Shown: piece after piece, positions 7,030 to 13,962 of the stretch
How the letters are laid out: every line of letters begins with the position of its first letter
Numbering within the stretch: position 1 is the stretch's first letter
Notes under the pieces: model-generated
What the model saw: the letters and a program-made list of their open reading frames with translations, nothing else
Told to the model about the DNA's origin: nothing
The model's database searches: none
Translations under genes and position numbers: made by a program
Assembly (NCBI GenBank): GCA_044870295.1
Contig: JBIOYQ010000158.1
Location: 1-14,139, forward strand
Origin: AC-52 sp044870295
GTDB taxonomy: Bacteria; Actinomycetota; UBA4738
DNA: 14,139 bases
Reading direction: 5' to 3'

Positions 7030-8687
7030 CTCCCCCGCAACCACCGCCAGAGGAACCCGCGGACGTCCCCGTCGACTCGGCGCAGGCCTTCGTCAGGAAC
7101 TCGGCGGTCATGTCCGTCGGGACCGGGCTGTCTCGATTGACCGGGTTCCTGCGGGTGGCCGCCATGGCCTATGCCCTGGGCGTCACGGAGAGCCGGCTGG
7201 CCGACGCCTACAACGTCGCCAACACCACACCGAACATCATCTACGAGCTCGCCGTCGGCGGGATCCTGGCGTCGGCGCTCGTTCCCGTCTTCGTCGATCG
7301 CCTGGAGCACGGGGGGCAGGAACGGGCGTGGCACACGGCACGGGCCGTCCTGACCGTCGCGCTCGTCGTCCTGTCGGGCGTCATGGTCCTGGGCATCCTC
7401 GGCTCGGGATTCATCATCCGCATGTACACCCTCGGCCGGCACGGGCCCGAGATCGAAGCCGAACGCGTCCTGGCCTCGTTCTTCCTCAAGTGGTTCATGC
7501 CCCAGATCGTGTTCTACGGGCTCGGCGCCGGTGTTGCGACGGGCCTGCTGAACGCGCATCGACGGTTCGCCGCGCCGATGTTCGCGCCGATCCTGAACAA
7601 CCTCATCGCCACGGGCACCTTCTTCCTGTTCGCCGCGATGCCCGGCCCGAAGGGGACCATCGCCATCACCGCGCAGCAGAAGCTGGTCCTGGCGATCGGC
7701 ACGACGCTCGGCGTGGCCGTGATGTCCATCGCGCTGTGGCCCTCGCTTCGACGCATCGGCTTCCGGTGGCGGTGGACCTTCGACCTGCAGGACGTGGGGC
7801 TGCGGCGGATCCTCCGGCTGGCGGGATGGGCCTTCGTCTACGTGATCGTGAATCAGATCGGTTATCTCATCGTGATCGTCCTGGCGAGCGGACGACAGGG
7901 CGGCGTCACCGCCTACCAAGCAGCGTTCATCTTCTTCCAGCTGCCCTACGCCATCTTCGGCGTCTCGATCATGACGGCCATGCTGCCGTCACTGTCGTCG
8001 CGATGGGCCGATGGGGACGTGGCCACCTTCCGCGCCCAGCTCGCTCTGGGCATACGGGGGACGGCGTTCATCGTGGTCCCCGCGGCCTTCGGCTATCTCG
8101 CCCTGGCGGTTCCCATCGTCCGGGTGCTTCTCCAGCACGGAGTGGCCAGCGCCCAGAGCACGCACCTGCTGGCCCGGCTCCTGTCGCTGTTCGCGATCGG
8201 GCTCCTTCCCTTCTGCGTCTTCCAGCTGCTGCTCCGGGCGTTCTATGCCATGCAGGACACCCGGACGCCGGCCCTGATCAACGTTTTCGCGGTCGGGCTC
8301 AACACTGCAGTCAACTTCCTCTACTACCGATATCTCAACGTGGAGGGACTCGCGTTGGGACACGCCACGGCCTACACGTTCGCCGCCCTGGTGGCGGTGG
8401 TCATCCTGCGGGGACGCCTGGAGGGCCTCGAGGGGCGCCGCCTGGCACCCGCCCTGGGCCAGATCGTGCTGGCCGGCGCGGCCACCGGAGCGGCGTCCTG
8501 GCTGGTGGCCGAGGCCGTGGCCTCCTCCGTCGGAACCGCGGCGTTGGGGGCTCAGGTCCTCCAGGTAGGAGCGGGCCTGCTGGCCGGGGTGGGCACGTTC
8601 CTGGCTATCACGCTGGCCCTCAAGATGCCGGAGCTGAAGCTGATCCGCTCATCGGTCCGGGGGAGGTGGCGAGGACGATGGGAGTGA
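6993..8687 (+). CDS. murJ: lipid II flippase MurJ (MviN)
   Basis: This 564-aa polytopic membrane protein of the MOP/MVF superfamily flips lipid II across the membrane for peptidoglycan synthesis. Evidence is the N-terminal signature NSAVMSVGTGLSRLTGFLRV, DAYNVANTTPNIIYELAVGG, the 13-14 hydrophobic helices, and the central LPYAIFGVSIMTAMLPSLS and LLRAFYAMQDTRTP motifs, all typical of MurJ. The Arg residues of the first helix region (RLTGFLR) match those needed in E. coli. The start is inferred: the conserved N-terminus begins well before the first ATG (7110), so the GTG at 6993, inside the previous gene's end, is the best start and gives a 37-bp overlap. The protein stops after the membrane domain. 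Unlike mycobacterial MviN there is no attached pseudokinase or extracytoplasmic domain. Its TGA overlaps the following gene by 10 nt. Confidence 0.93.
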   Translation: MGKEVPAAPEELTPPQPPPEEPADVPVDSAQAFVRNSAVMSVGTGLSRLTGFLRVAAMAYALGVTESRLADAYNVANTTPNIIYELAVGGILASALVPVFVDRLEHGGQERAWHTARAVLTVALVVLSGVMVLGILGSGFIIRMYTLGRHGPEIEAERVLASFFLKWFMPQIVFYGLGAGVATGLLNAHRRFAAPMFAPILNNLIATGTFFLFAAMPGPKGTIAITAQQKLVLAIGTTLGVAVMSIALWPSLRRIGFRWRWTFDLQDVGLRRILRLAGWAFVYVIVNQIGYLIVIVLASGRQGGVTAYQAAFIFFQLPYAIFGVSIMTAMLPSLSSRWADGDVATFRAQLALGIRGTAFIVVPAAFGYLALAVPIVRVLLQHGVASAQSTHLLARLLSLFAIGLLPFCVFQLLLRAFYAMQDTRTPALINVFAVGLNTAVNFLYYRYLNVEGLALGHATAYTFAALVAVVILRGRLEGLEGRRLAPALGQIVLAGAATGAASWLVAEAVASSVGTAALGAQVLQVGAGLLAGVGTFLAITLALKMPELKLIRSSVRGRWRGRWE

Positions 8688-9088
8688 CCCCGCTGCTTCG
8701 CCGCACCCACAAGAGCACCGGCGGCGCGCTCAGCCTGGTGGTGCGTACGGTGATCGGCATGGGGGTGCTCGCCTTGATCATCAACGACGGAGGGCAGCTG
8801 GTGGCCGCTCAGGTCAAGGCGGAAAGCGTGGCCCGGGCGGCCGCCACCGCGGCCGCCGACACGTATTTCCGGACCCACCGTGCCGACCTCACCAAGCAGG
8901 AGGCCATACGGGCCGCGGCAGGGACAGACCCTACCACCGAGGTGGTCTCCGTCGAGATCGACCCGAGGGCCGGCACCGTCACGGTCAGCGTGGAGAAGCA
9001 GGCGGCGACCCTGGCGGTGCAGCGAATCGGGTTCCTCGAGCAGTACGCGACCCAGGGCGCCACCGACAGCGAGGTCCGGACGGCGTAG
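8678..9088 (+). CDS. small single-pass membrane protein, possibly TadE/G-like, unknown function
   Basis: I do not recognise this 136-aa protein with certainty. It has a short basic N-terminus (LLRRTHK), one TM helix (about residues 17-35), then a long Ala-rich amphipathic helix (about 40-64) and a C-terminal part with two beta-like stretches (EVVSVEIDP, TVTVSVEKQ). A TM helix at the N-terminus followed by an Ala-rich helix and V-x-V strands recalls TadE/TadG pilus-assembly proteins, but no Tad genes are near. The ATG overlaps the murJ end by 10 nt with GAGG/GGGAGG sites upstream, so it is co-translated with MurJ. It sits between the flippase and the kinase, parts that are fused in mycobacteria, which suggests a linked envelope role. 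Confidence 0.72.
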   Translation: MGVTPLLRRTHKSTGGALSLVVRTVIGMGVLALIINDGGQLVAAQVKAESVARAAATAAADTYFRTHRADLTKQEAIRAAAGTDPTTEVVSVEIDPRAGTVTVSVEKQAATLAVQRIGFLEQYATQGATDSEVRTA

Positions 9089-9104
9089 CTCGACGACCCG
9101 TGGG

Positions 9105-9110
9105 TAGACT
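9105..9110 (+). promoter_or_regulatory. -10-like box, leaderless start of the kinase gene
   Basis: TAGACT lies 7 nt before the ATG at 9118, with no Shine-Dalgarno between. This favours the ATG over the in-frame GTG at 9100 and gives the kinase-sigma-anti-sigma set its own possible promoter. Confidence 0.42.
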
Positions 9111-9117
9111 GCGGGAC

Positions 9118-10644
9118 ATGGAGGCGGTCGCCCCGCACCAGCGACTCGCCGGACGGTACGTCCTGGAAGCGCCGATCGCCGCGGGGGGCATGGCGACCGT
9201 CTGGAAGGGCAAGGACCTGGTCCTCGCACGCAGCGTCGCCGTCAAGATCCTTCGACAGGACCTGGCGGCGGACGGCGGCGTGGCCGAACGGTTCCAGCGA
9301 GAGGCGGTCGCTGCGGCAGCCCTCACTCATCCCCACATCATCGGCGTGTTCGACACGGGAACGGACGAGGGCCTCCACTTCATCGTGATGGAGCTGTTTC
9401 CGTCGCGCTCGCTCTGGCAGGTCCTGGCCGACGAAGGTCCCCTTCCCGCGCACCAGGCCGTCGGCATCATGGTGCCCGTTCTGGATGCCCTCGCCTTCGC
9501 GCACCGAAACGGCGTGATCCACCGAGACATCAAGCCCGGCAACATCCTGGTCGGTGAGTCGGGCTGGGTGAAGGTCACCGACTTCGGCATCGCCAAGGCC
9601 GCCTACCATGCGCACGACCTCACGACGACGGGGGCGCTGCTCGGGACGGTTCGATACATCTCCCCTGAGCAGGTGCAGGGCCACGACGTGGACGGACGAT
9701 CGGACCTCTATTCGGCCGGCGTCGTGCTGTACGAAGCCGTGACCGGGCAGGCACCGTTTCAGGCCGAGACGGACGTGGCGACGGCCATGGTGCGGGTCAC
9801 CCAGGATCCCGATCCACCTCGGGCCATCCGCCCCGATGTCCCCAAGGCCCTCGAGGACGTGATCCTTCGGGCCATGGCGCGAGGCCCGGAAGAACGTTTC
9901 GCCTCGGCGGAAGCGATGCTGGCGGCCCTGCAGCGGTTGCACCCGAGTCTGGATGACGAGCTGACTCCCGCGGGATCCACACGGATGTTGCCGCTCCCGC
10001 GCCGCCGGGAGCCCCCCGTCGCACCTTCGGCGCAGCGGCCCGGCACGTTCCGCGTGTGGGTCCTCGTGCCGGTCGTCCTGTTAGTGCTGGCCGTCGCGGC
10101 CATCGCGACCGGGCTGCTGGAGATCGGAGGTCCCCTGGGCATCCGTCCGGCGCGCGAGGGGGAGAGCGGATCCTCCGGCGGCGATGCCAGGATCGCCATC
10201 GCGGACGTTCGGGACGTCGATCCGTTCGGCGTCCCCGACACGGAGCATCCCGACGAGGTGGGCCTGGCCGTCGACGGCGACGCCGACACGGCATGGATCA
10301 CCGACCACTACAACACGGCTGACTTCGGCGGCCTCAAGGACGGCGTGGGACTGTGGGTCGGGTTCGACGGGGAGGCCAGCGTGACGCGCGTGGTCGTGCG
10401 GAGTCCCTTCTCGGGATGGTCCTTCCAGCTTCGGGCCGGGGGCTCCCCGGACACCGCCGACCGCCCCCTCGAGTCCACGGGCGGCCGGACCACGTTCACC
10501 GCCGACTCCTCCGGCAGGACCGTGATCGAGGTGCGGGGCGCCATGACGTCGGGCGTCCTGATCTGGATCACGCAGCTGGCTCCCAACGAAGGCCGGTTCG
10601 CTGCTGCCATCGCCGAGGTTTCGGTGCAAGGATCGACGGTGTGA
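9118..10644 (+). CDS. Ser/Thr protein kinase with TM helix and extracytoplasmic discoidin-like domain
   Basis: This is a 508-aa Hanks-type (PASTA-less) kinase. The kinase domain (about 12-272) has a glycine loop (AAGGMATVWKG), Lys43 in VAVKIL, a Glu in the QREAV helix, HRDIKPGN (His135, Asp137), DFG (155-157), a Thr-rich activation loop ending GTVRYISPEQ, and DLYSAGVVLYE. All catalytic residues are present, so it should be active. A Pro/Arg-rich linker, one TM helix (about 312-333) and a roughly 155-residue extracytoplasmic domain follow. That domain reads as a galactose-binding/F5-8C-like sensor (AVDGDADTAWIT, VTRVVVRSPF). In mycobacteria the same kinase-TM-ectodomain order is the C-terminal half of MviN (a pseudokinase that binds FhaA). 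Here it is a separate gene after murJ and one small gene. GTGA at the end couples it to the sigma gene. Confidence 0.9.
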   Translation: MEAVAPHQRLAGRYVLEAPIAAGGMATVWKGKDLVLARSVAVKILRQDLAADGGVAERFQREAVAAAALTHPHIIGVFDTGTDEGLHFIVMELFPSRSLWQVLADEGPLPAHQAVGIMVPVLDALAFAHRNGVIHRDIKPGNILVGESGWVKVTDFGIAKAAYHAHDLTTTGALLGTVRYISPEQVQGHDVDGRSDLYSAGVVLYEAVTGQAPFQAETDVATAMVRVTQDPDPPRAIRPDVPKALEDVILRAMARGPEERFASAEAMLAALQRLHPSLDDELTPAGSTRMLPLPRRREPPVAPSAQRPGTFRVWVLVPVVLLVLAVAAIATGLLEIGGPLGIRPAREGESGSSGGDARIAIADVRDVDPFGVPDTEHPDEVGLAVDGDADTAWITDHYNTADFGGLKDGVGLWVGFDGEASVTRVVVRSPFSGWSFQLRAGGSPDTADRPLESTGGRTTFTADSSGRTVIEVRGAMTSGVLIWITQLAPNEGRFAAAIAEVSVQGSTV

Positions 10645-11237
10645 ACGGCGGGACCGAGCCCGAACCGAACGACTCCGAGCTGGTTCGAGGGTTCCAGAGA
10701 GGCGACGACCACGCGTTCGGAGCGCTGATGGCACGGCACGAGCGGCGCGTCTACAACCTGGCCTACCGCATGCTCGGCAATTCGGAGGACGCTCGGGACG
10801 CCACGCAGGACGCGTTCCTGTCGTGCTTCCGGCACCTCTCGACGTTCCGCGGGGACTCCGCGTTCGGCACCTGGCTCCATCGCATCGCGGTGAACGCCTG
10901 CTACGACGCGCTCCGGCGGCGGCGCGAGACCCTGAGCCTGGACGACCGCCCCACCGAACCCGCCCAGCGCGATCACGCCGACCAGACGGCCTCGGCCATC
11001 GACATCCAGCGAGCCCTGCTCGCGGTCCCCCCGGACTTCCGCGTGGTGGTCGTGATGCACGAGATCCAGGACATGCCAATCGAGGACGTGGCAGCCATCC
11101 TCGGCCTTCCCGCCGGGACCGTGAAGTCGCGGCTGCACCGCGGCCGGGTCGCCCTGGGCCGGGCGCTCTCCGCCGGCGAGGCCGCGTCGAGGGAACCCGA
11201 AGCCGCCCAGGCCCCGTCCAAGCCACCGCACCCATGA
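10641..11237 (+). CDS. sigM: ECF RNA polymerase sigma factor, SigM-like
   Basis: This 198-aa sigma-70 family ECF factor has region 2 in the first half (DSELVRGFQRGDDHAFGALM, RDATQDAFLSCFRHL, GTWLHRIAVNACYDALRRRR) and region 4 with its helix-turn-helix (VVVVMHEIQDMPIEDVAAIL, GTVKSRLHRGR). A Pro/Ala-rich tail ends it. The symbol follows synteny with M. tuberculosis Rv3911 (sigM), just after mviN and before the anti-sigma factor and trxB. The GTG start at 10641 shares GTGA with the kinase stop, and the stop shares ATGA with the anti-sigma start, so all three are translationally coupled. A longer upstream frame exists but is antisense-type noise inside the kinase gene. The regulon is unknown; candidate ECF promoters are noted at 2901 and 12144. 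Confidence 0.92.
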   Translation: MNGGTEPEPNDSELVRGFQRGDDHAFGALMARHERRVYNLAYRMLGNSEDARDATQDAFLSCFRHLSTFRGDSAFGTWLHRIAVNACYDALRRRRETLSLDDRPTEPAQRDHADQTASAIDIQRALLAVPPDFRVVVVMHEIQDMPIEDVAAILGLPAGTVKSRLHRGRVALGRALSAGEAASREPEAAQAPSKPPHP

Positions 11238-12133
11238 GCGACCGCAACGAACCCATGAACGGGCACCCCGAGGAGCTGCTGGCCGGGTACGTCGACGGCA
11301 CGCTCTCATCGGGCGAACGCGAGCTGGTGGACCGGCACCTGGAGGGGTGCGAGACCTGCCAGGAGGGAGTCGCACTGGCGGGGCAGGCCAGGGCGGCCCT
11401 GGCCACCCTCCCAGAACTGGGAGCTCCCGGCCTGGCCGAAGCGGGCGTGGATGCCCTGCGACGCAGGGCTCTGGCGCCCGTTCCAGGTCCCGAGCCCGAG
11501 CCGCAGGGGGTCCGATCGCGAGCTCGCCGGCAACCCGCCTCGCCCGCTGAACCCGCCGTCGAACCCAGGCCTCGCCGCATCCGTATCGCCTGGGCCCAGC
11601 TGGCCGCGGCGGCGGCCATCATCGTGGTGATCGGCGGCTTGGTGGCGATCCCGATCCTCAACTCGGGTAGCGGCGGCCAGGCGTCCAGAGAAGCCGCAGG
11701 AGCCGCCCCCTCCGCCACCGGCTCTGCGCTGCCCCAGCTGGTCGATCGTGACGCCACGTACTCGCCGTCCGACCTCGAGGCGCTGGCCGTTCAGATCACC
11801 AAGTCGGCCGGGTACCGAGCCAGCGTGGACCAGACCTCCGGCGCAACTCCCTCACCCGCCGCCCTTCCAGCACAACCGCCCGGCTACGACCTGGGGCTGC
11901 CTCCCGTGCATGCCGGAGCGGCGCTGGCCGACTCCAGCGATGCGGTGGCTTGCCTGATCCAAGGCGGTGCACCGACACCACCGGACGCCACACCGCTGTA
12001 TCTCGAGGAGGCCGCCGTATCGGGCACCCCCGCCTACATCGGCGCCTTCTTCACCGCCGACAGCAAGCTGCACCTGACCGTGGTGGCCGTGTCGCGCGAG
12101 GGGTGCGTTCCGATCTACAGCGTTCGCCAGTAA
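11234..12133 (+). CDS. zinc-finger anti-sigma factor of the SigM-like factor
   Basis: This 299-aa membrane anti-sigma factor has a cytoplasmic N-terminus holding the ZAS motif H-x3-C-x2-C (His35, Cys39, Cys42 in HLEGCETC) after LLAGYVDGTLSSGERELV. The motif binds zinc and holds the sigma factor in the family. A Pro/Arg-rich linker leads to one TM helix (about 121-142), then a roughly 155-residue extracytoplasmic part rich in Ser, Ala and Pro that may sense envelope state. It corresponds in position to Rv3912. The ATG lies in ATGA with the sigma stop, so the two proteins are made in a fixed ratio. The trxB gene starts 48 nt downstream. Confidence 0.92.
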   Translation: MSDRNEPMNGHPEELLAGYVDGTLSSGERELVDRHLEGCETCQEGVALAGQARAALATLPELGAPGLAEAGVDALRRRALAPVPGPEPEPQGVRSRARRQPASPAEPAVEPRPRRIRIAWAQLAAAAAIIVVIGGLVAIPILNSGSGGQASREAAGAAPSATGSALPQLVDRDATYSPSDLEALAVQITKSAGYRASVDQTSGATPSPAALPAQPPGYDLGLPPVHAGAALADSSDAVACLIQGGAPTPPDATPLYLEEAAVSGTPAYIGAFFTADSKLHLTVVAVSREGCVPIYSVRQ

Positions 12134-12143
12134 GACCTGCCCT

Positions 12144-12171
12144 GGAAGACGGGGCCGGTCGCCCGTTGTTG
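12144..12171 (+). promoter_or_regulatory. candidate SigR/SigH-type promoter of trxB
   Basis: GGAAGA (12144-12149), an 18-nt spacer and GTTG (12168-12171) resemble the GGAAT-N18-GTT pattern of oxidative-stress ECF factors that control thioredoxin genes. The -35 differs at the fifth base. The start would fall close to the ATG at 12182, giving a leaderless mRNA. Confidence 0.3.
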
Positions 12172-12181
12172 CTATGGGAGA

Positions 12182-13114
12182 ATGAGCTCCGTGGCGGAAC
12201 GCGATGTGGTGATCCTGGGCTCCGGCCCGGCCGGACTCACCGCCGCCCTGTATGCCGCCCGAGCCAACCTCCATCCCCTGGTCCTCAAAGGCATCGATGC
12301 CGGCGGCCAGCTGATGCTCACCACCGACGTCGAGAACTTCCCCGGCTTCCCCGACGCCATCCTCGGCCCCGAGCTGATGGAGCGCATGGAGAAGCAGGCC
12401 GCCAGGTTCGAAGCCGAACTCCTGCACCAGGAAGCGAGCCGCGTCGACCTGTCCGAGCGGCCTTTCGGCGTGTGGTCCGGCGACGAGGAGTGGCGGGCTC
12501 GAACGGTGATCATCGCCACCGGCGCGACCGCCCGGATGCTGGGGCTGGAGTCCGAACGGAAGCTGCTCGGGCACGGGGTGTCCACCTGCGCGACGTGCGA
12601 CGGCTTCTTCTTCCGCGGCCAAGAGCTGCTGGTCGTGGGGGGAGGAGACTCCGCCATCGAGGAGGCGTTGTTCCTGACCCGGTTCGCCACGAAGGTCACG
12701 CTGGTGCACCGGCGGGATTCGCTGCGGGCTTCCAAGATCATGCAGGACCGGGCGTTCGATCATCCCAAGGTCGAGTTCCTGTGGGACTCCGTGGTCGACG
12801 AGGTCCTGGGCGACGGGCAGGTGGCCGGCGCTCGCATCCGGAACGTCAAGAGCGGCGAGGTGACGGACGTGGCCGCGGGCGGCATGTTCGTGGCCATCGG
12901 GCACACTCCGAACACCGCGTTGTTCGAGGGCCAACTGGAGCTGTCGAACGGCTACGTCGTGGTCCAGGAGCCGACCACCCGGACCAGCGTGGAGGGAGCC
13001 TTCGCTGCCGGGGACGTCGTCGACTTCACGTACCGCCAGGCCATCACCGCGGCCGGCATGGGGTGCAAGGCGGCCATCGACGCCGAGCGCTTCCTCGAGT
13101 CGCTCGGTCACTGA
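12182..13114 (+). CDS. trxB: thioredoxin reductase (NADPH, FAD-dependent)
   Basis: This 310-aa enzyme transfers electrons from NADPH through FAD to thioredoxin. The FAD Rossmann motif GSGPAG (13-18), GGQLMLTTDVENFPGF (41-56), ATGAT (112-116), the redox-active CATC (Cys136, Cys139), the NADPH motif GGGDSA (153-158) with VHRRDSLRAS (175-184), and the C-terminal GDVVDFTYRQAITAAGMG flavin region are all present. Length and motifs are full. It sits just after the anti-sigma gene and before an M23 peptidase and trxA, as in Rv3913-Rv3914 apart from the peptidase. ATG at 12182 is chosen as the first start before the Rossmann fold; no normal RBS precedes it, only GGGAG 2 nt upstream, so a leaderless start is plausible. 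Confidence 0.97.
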   Translation: MSSVAERDVVILGSGPAGLTAALYAARANLHPLVLKGIDAGGQLMLTTDVENFPGFPDAILGPELMERMEKQAARFEAELLHQEASRVDLSERPFGVWSGDEEWRARTVIIATGATARMLGLESERKLLGHGVSTCATCDGFFFRGQELLVVGGGDSAIEEALFLTRFATKVTLVHRRDSLRASKIMQDRAFDHPKVEFLWDSVVDEVLGDGQVAGARIRNVKSGEVTDVAAGGMFVAIGHTPNTALFEGQLELSNGYVVVQEPTTRTSVEGAFAAGDVVDFTYRQAITAAGMGCKAAIDAERFLESLGH

Positions 13115-13139
13115 GGCCTCCGGCCACCCCGCCCCCTTC

Positions 13140-13145
13140 TAAACT
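13140..13145 (+). promoter_or_regulatory. -10-like box, leaderless start of the M23 peptidase gene
   Basis: TAAACT ends 6 nt before the GTG at 13152, with no Shine-Dalgarno between. This supports the GTG as the start in the 37-bp gap after trxB. Confidence 0.42.
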
Positions 13146-13151
13146 GGGCCG

Positions 13152-13907
13152 GTGCCCCATGTCCGACCCCGCTGGTCGCCTGGTTTCCTGACGGCGGCCA
13201 TCGTCCTGGCCCTGGCCATCTCGCTCACCGCTGTCCACCAGCCGGTGGCCGGGCCATCTCACCCGACCTCTCCCGCCGTCCGCCTGGCCAAGGACGTCCG
13301 CCAGGAGGCGGCGTACTACCGACCGGTGATCGCCGACGGCAAGGCTTTCCCCGTGGCGAGGTCGAACTATCTCTCCTACCTGGAGTTCCCCAACAGCTGG
13401 CACGCCCCGCGGCTTCGGTTCGTCGACGGTAGGTGGCGGCTGATCGGGGTGCACGAGGGGATCGACATCATGGCCGAACGGGGCACGCCGATCATCTCCA
13501 TGGCCCCGGGGGTGATCGAGAACGTCGGATGGACCTTCTATTCTGGGACGCGGGTCGGGGTTCGGGGGACGGATGGTCGCTATTACTTCTACGCCCACCT
13601 GTCCAAGGTGCAGCCCGGCATCTCGGTGGGAGCAGCGGTATCCGCGGGCACCGTGCTCGGCCTCATCGGCAACACTGGCTACGGGGCACCGGGCCACCGG
13701 GACGAATTCCCGCCGCACCTGCACTTCGGGATCGAGGTGGGGAGTGAATGGGTCGATCCGTATCCCAGCCTGGTCATGCTGTACGCTGCGACGGTCCGGA
13801 CCACGGAGCGGTGGCAGGCCAACCTCGATCGCCTCGCCCGTGCGGGCAAGTCCGAAGCATGGACCAGGGCCGCGGCCGGGGCGTACATTAGTCTGCCGCC
13901 CGCCTGA
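13152..13907 (+). CDS. M23 (LytM-type) metallopeptidase, secreted or membrane-anchored
   Basis: This 251-aa protein has an N-terminal signal or anchor helix (about residues 11-28) followed by an outside part. The M23 domain (about 95-205) has the zinc ligands His101 and Asp105 in HEGIDI, YFYAHLS (His149) and His191 in HLHF (189-192), so it should be an active endopeptidase that cuts peptidoglycan cross-bridges or stems. VIENVGW and GLIGNTGY are typical surrounding strands. The last roughly 45 residues are helical. It lies between trxB and trxA, where mycobacteria have no gene, and resembles the spirit of the nearby cell-wall gene cwlM in Rv3915. The GTG start is chosen because of the -10-like box 6 nt upstream; ATG at 13159 is out of frame. 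Confidence 0.9.
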   Translation: MPHVRPRWSPGFLTAAIVLALAISLTAVHQPVAGPSHPTSPAVRLAKDVRQEAAYYRPVIADGKAFPVARSNYLSYLEFPNSWHAPRLRFVDGRWRLIGVHEGIDIMAERGTPIISMAPGVIENVGWTFYSGTRVGVRGTDGRYYFYAHLSKVQPGISVGAAVSAGTVLGLIGNTGYGAPGHRDEFPPHLHFGIEVGSEWVDPYPSLVMLYAATVRTTERWQANLDRLARAGKSEAWTRAAAGAYISLPPA

Positions 13908-13949
13908 AGGGAATAAAGGTTGAACTGGATGGCGTTCTCGGGTTCGAGC

Positions 13950-13955
13950 AGGAGG
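13950..13955 (+). promoter_or_regulatory. Shine-Dalgarno of trxA
   Basis: AGGAGG lies 7 nt before the GTG at 13963 and decides that start. It is one of the few strong ribosome binding sites in the right half of the window. Confidence 0.65.
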
Positions 13956-13962
13956 CAGCGCA

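Noticed and set aside
6726..7919. 397-aa minus-strand ORF
   Set aside because: It is antisense to DUF6049 and murJ, with a Gly/Asp/His/Arg-rich composition typical of high-GC shadows.
7328..8677. N-terminal extension of the 136-aa membrane protein frame to 586 aa
   Set aside because: It is an out-of-frame reading of murJ with an Arg/Pro-rich composition; the ATG at 8678 with upstream GAGG fits better.
10081..11757. 558-aa minus-strand ORF
   Set aside because: It is antisense to the kinase, sigma and anti-sigma genes, whose motifs are unambiguous. The ORF shows no recognisable domain.
11852..13111. 419-aa minus-strand ORF
   Set aside because: It is a shadow of trxB and the anti-sigma gene; trxB has all family motifs on the other strand.
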